A stretch of DNA of 64,000 nt from Rotaria sordida. Lineage: Eukaryota; Rotifera; Eurotatoria; Philodinida; Philodinidae. A program made the translations under genes and the position numbers. Where the stretch lies: contig CAJNOL010000224.1 in NCBI GenBank assembly GCA_905250125.1, forward strand, positions 1-64,000. Reading direction: 5' to 3'. Positions 62,971-64,000 of this stretch are shown here, in pieces. Each line of letters starts with the position of its first letter. The first letter of the stretch is position 1. The notes under the pieces are model-generated. The model searched no databases, was not told the DNA's origin, and saw only the letters and a list, made by a program, of their open reading frames with translations.

Positions 62971-64000
62971 GTTAAGTTTTTCTTTTAAAAAATAAAAAAA
63001 AGTATAAAAAGAGACATTATCTCGTCTTTTTGAAAGATGTTTACGTAAAAAAATATTATTCTAACCCAAGAGCAATAGATTTAAAGAATGAGTATTAGCT
63101 ATTAAAATAGATAGAAAATTTTTTCTTTGATCACGCACATTACTTTTCTATTTTTATCTCATACATCGATTTATTGAGTATTATAAAGAATAGTGTTCAT
63201 AAGTACAAAAACTAATGAGAGAAAGAAAATATTCAAAAATATTTCTGTCAAAATTAAGATGTTATAAATCAAAATTCTATATACTTTCAAGTCTAGTTTT
63301 CCAACTATAATATTCAGCAATCAGAGAACCAAAGATTATTATTTTTATCTTATTGTTTTTTAAATAACTTCTTTTTTTTATAGACATCGTCAGTATTGAT
63401 GAGAAGAAAATGAAAGTTTTTAATCAATGTTACTTTAGAAACTCATGTTTTCTCCTTATTTTATATAGAGAGTAAAAGAAAAGGCCCATTATACTAAATA
63501 ATGACTCGGAGAAGTCTAATCTACACTGTGTTTCTCTCTAGATGTCTTACTGAACCGATTATTTTTTTTTCTGGAAGAATCAAGTGGATGGATAGTTTGT
63601 ATTAAAACAAGAAAAAAACACAATATTTTCAAAGACTTTGTAATTCAATAAATGAAAACTTACATATTGAAATTAACATGAGTATATCGCGTAGTGAGAT
63701 CTTTCTTTACTAATGACGAAAATAAAAACAAAGATATAAGAACTACTAAAAGCTTTTCTTCCATTGAAGAACTACTATTAGAACTTTATTGGTTTTCTTC
63801 GGATGTTGATACTCTCTTGTTTATTCTCTGTGTTATTCTAAAACGTCATAGTATTAACTCATGCTATTTGAACACGCATTTTCTTTTTATAATAGGAGAT
63901 AAGACAACGATACCAAAGGTAGTTGAATTACTTAAAATAGAATAAAAAAACAGGCAAAGATAAACAGAAAAGAAAATATTATATGATAATACGTTCATCT
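62971..64000. other. Right flank upstream of TRPC, no gene supported
   Basis: Should hold the TRPC promoter, or an intron leading to an upstream exon. The base run before the ATG (TTTTTAAAAG) could be an acceptor. The 83-codon plus frame at 63694-63945 has no recognisable domain and is not supported as a gene. Confidence 0.5.

Noticed and set aside
63694..63945. 83-codon plus-strand frame at the right edge
   Set aside because: No homology recognised, and it overlaps the expected TRPC promoter region; not supportable as a gene.

Overview
The window is animal nuclear DNA. It is very AT-rich, and its genes are split by many introns with T-rich acceptors. I could rebuild eleven protein-coding genes exon by exon. 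Eight are recognisable animal orthologues (SZT2, homocysteine S-methyltransferase, annexin, TMED2, OXSR1/STK39 kinase, CNPPD1, TMBIM4, TRPC channel). Two hairpins near the left edge carry mature sequences that I recognise as miR-750 and miR-1175, a microRNA pair known from protostome animals. That, with the base composition, short introns and abundant foldback elements, points to a small protostome invertebrate. A bdelloid-rotifer-like genome is my best guess, but nothing here proves the phylum.

Layout. 1-2533: no protein exon found; miR-750 (603-671) and miR-1175 (1566-1647), both on the + strand. 2534-22600 (+): about 42 exons of SZT2, covering the part equivalent to human residues ~960 to the end; the N-terminal third is not in the window. 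22794-28414 (-): a four-exon gene of unknown function, tail to tail with SZT2. 28668-30587 (+): homocysteine S-methyltransferase, sharing a 253-bp divergent promoter with the unknown gene. 31157-32669 (+): divergent annexin. 35000-35876 (-): TMED2. 39827-42844 (+): OXSR1/STK39 kinase. 43452-44069 (-): small signal-peptide/single-TM protein with PPxY motifs. 44480-47687 (-): CNPPD1, with a decayed FLYWCH-finger transposon fragment in its last intron. 49335-50202 (-): TMBIM4. 52241-53206 (+): multi-pass membrane protein resembling DUF5765. 54969-62970 (-): TRPC channel.

Introns and spacers hold many long inverted repeats (foldback or MITE-like, roughly 0.15-1.3 kb) with no coding capacity. Examples lie at 5162-5459, 5463-6099, 21667-22094, 25421-26496, 26513-27600, 37886-38331, 57902-58493, 59603-60541 and 61874-62433. 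They explain most of the unusually long introns.

The genes do not form one pathway. SZT2 (KICSTOR, amino-acid control of mTORC1) and the methyltransferase touch methionine and nutrient metabolism. TMED2, TMBIM4 and annexin act in membrane traffic or Ca2+ handling. OXSR1 and TRPC act in ion homeostasis. Coordinates of spliced genes come from my manual GT-AG reading with phase bookkeeping. Most junctions close in frame; the exceptions are noted in the entries.
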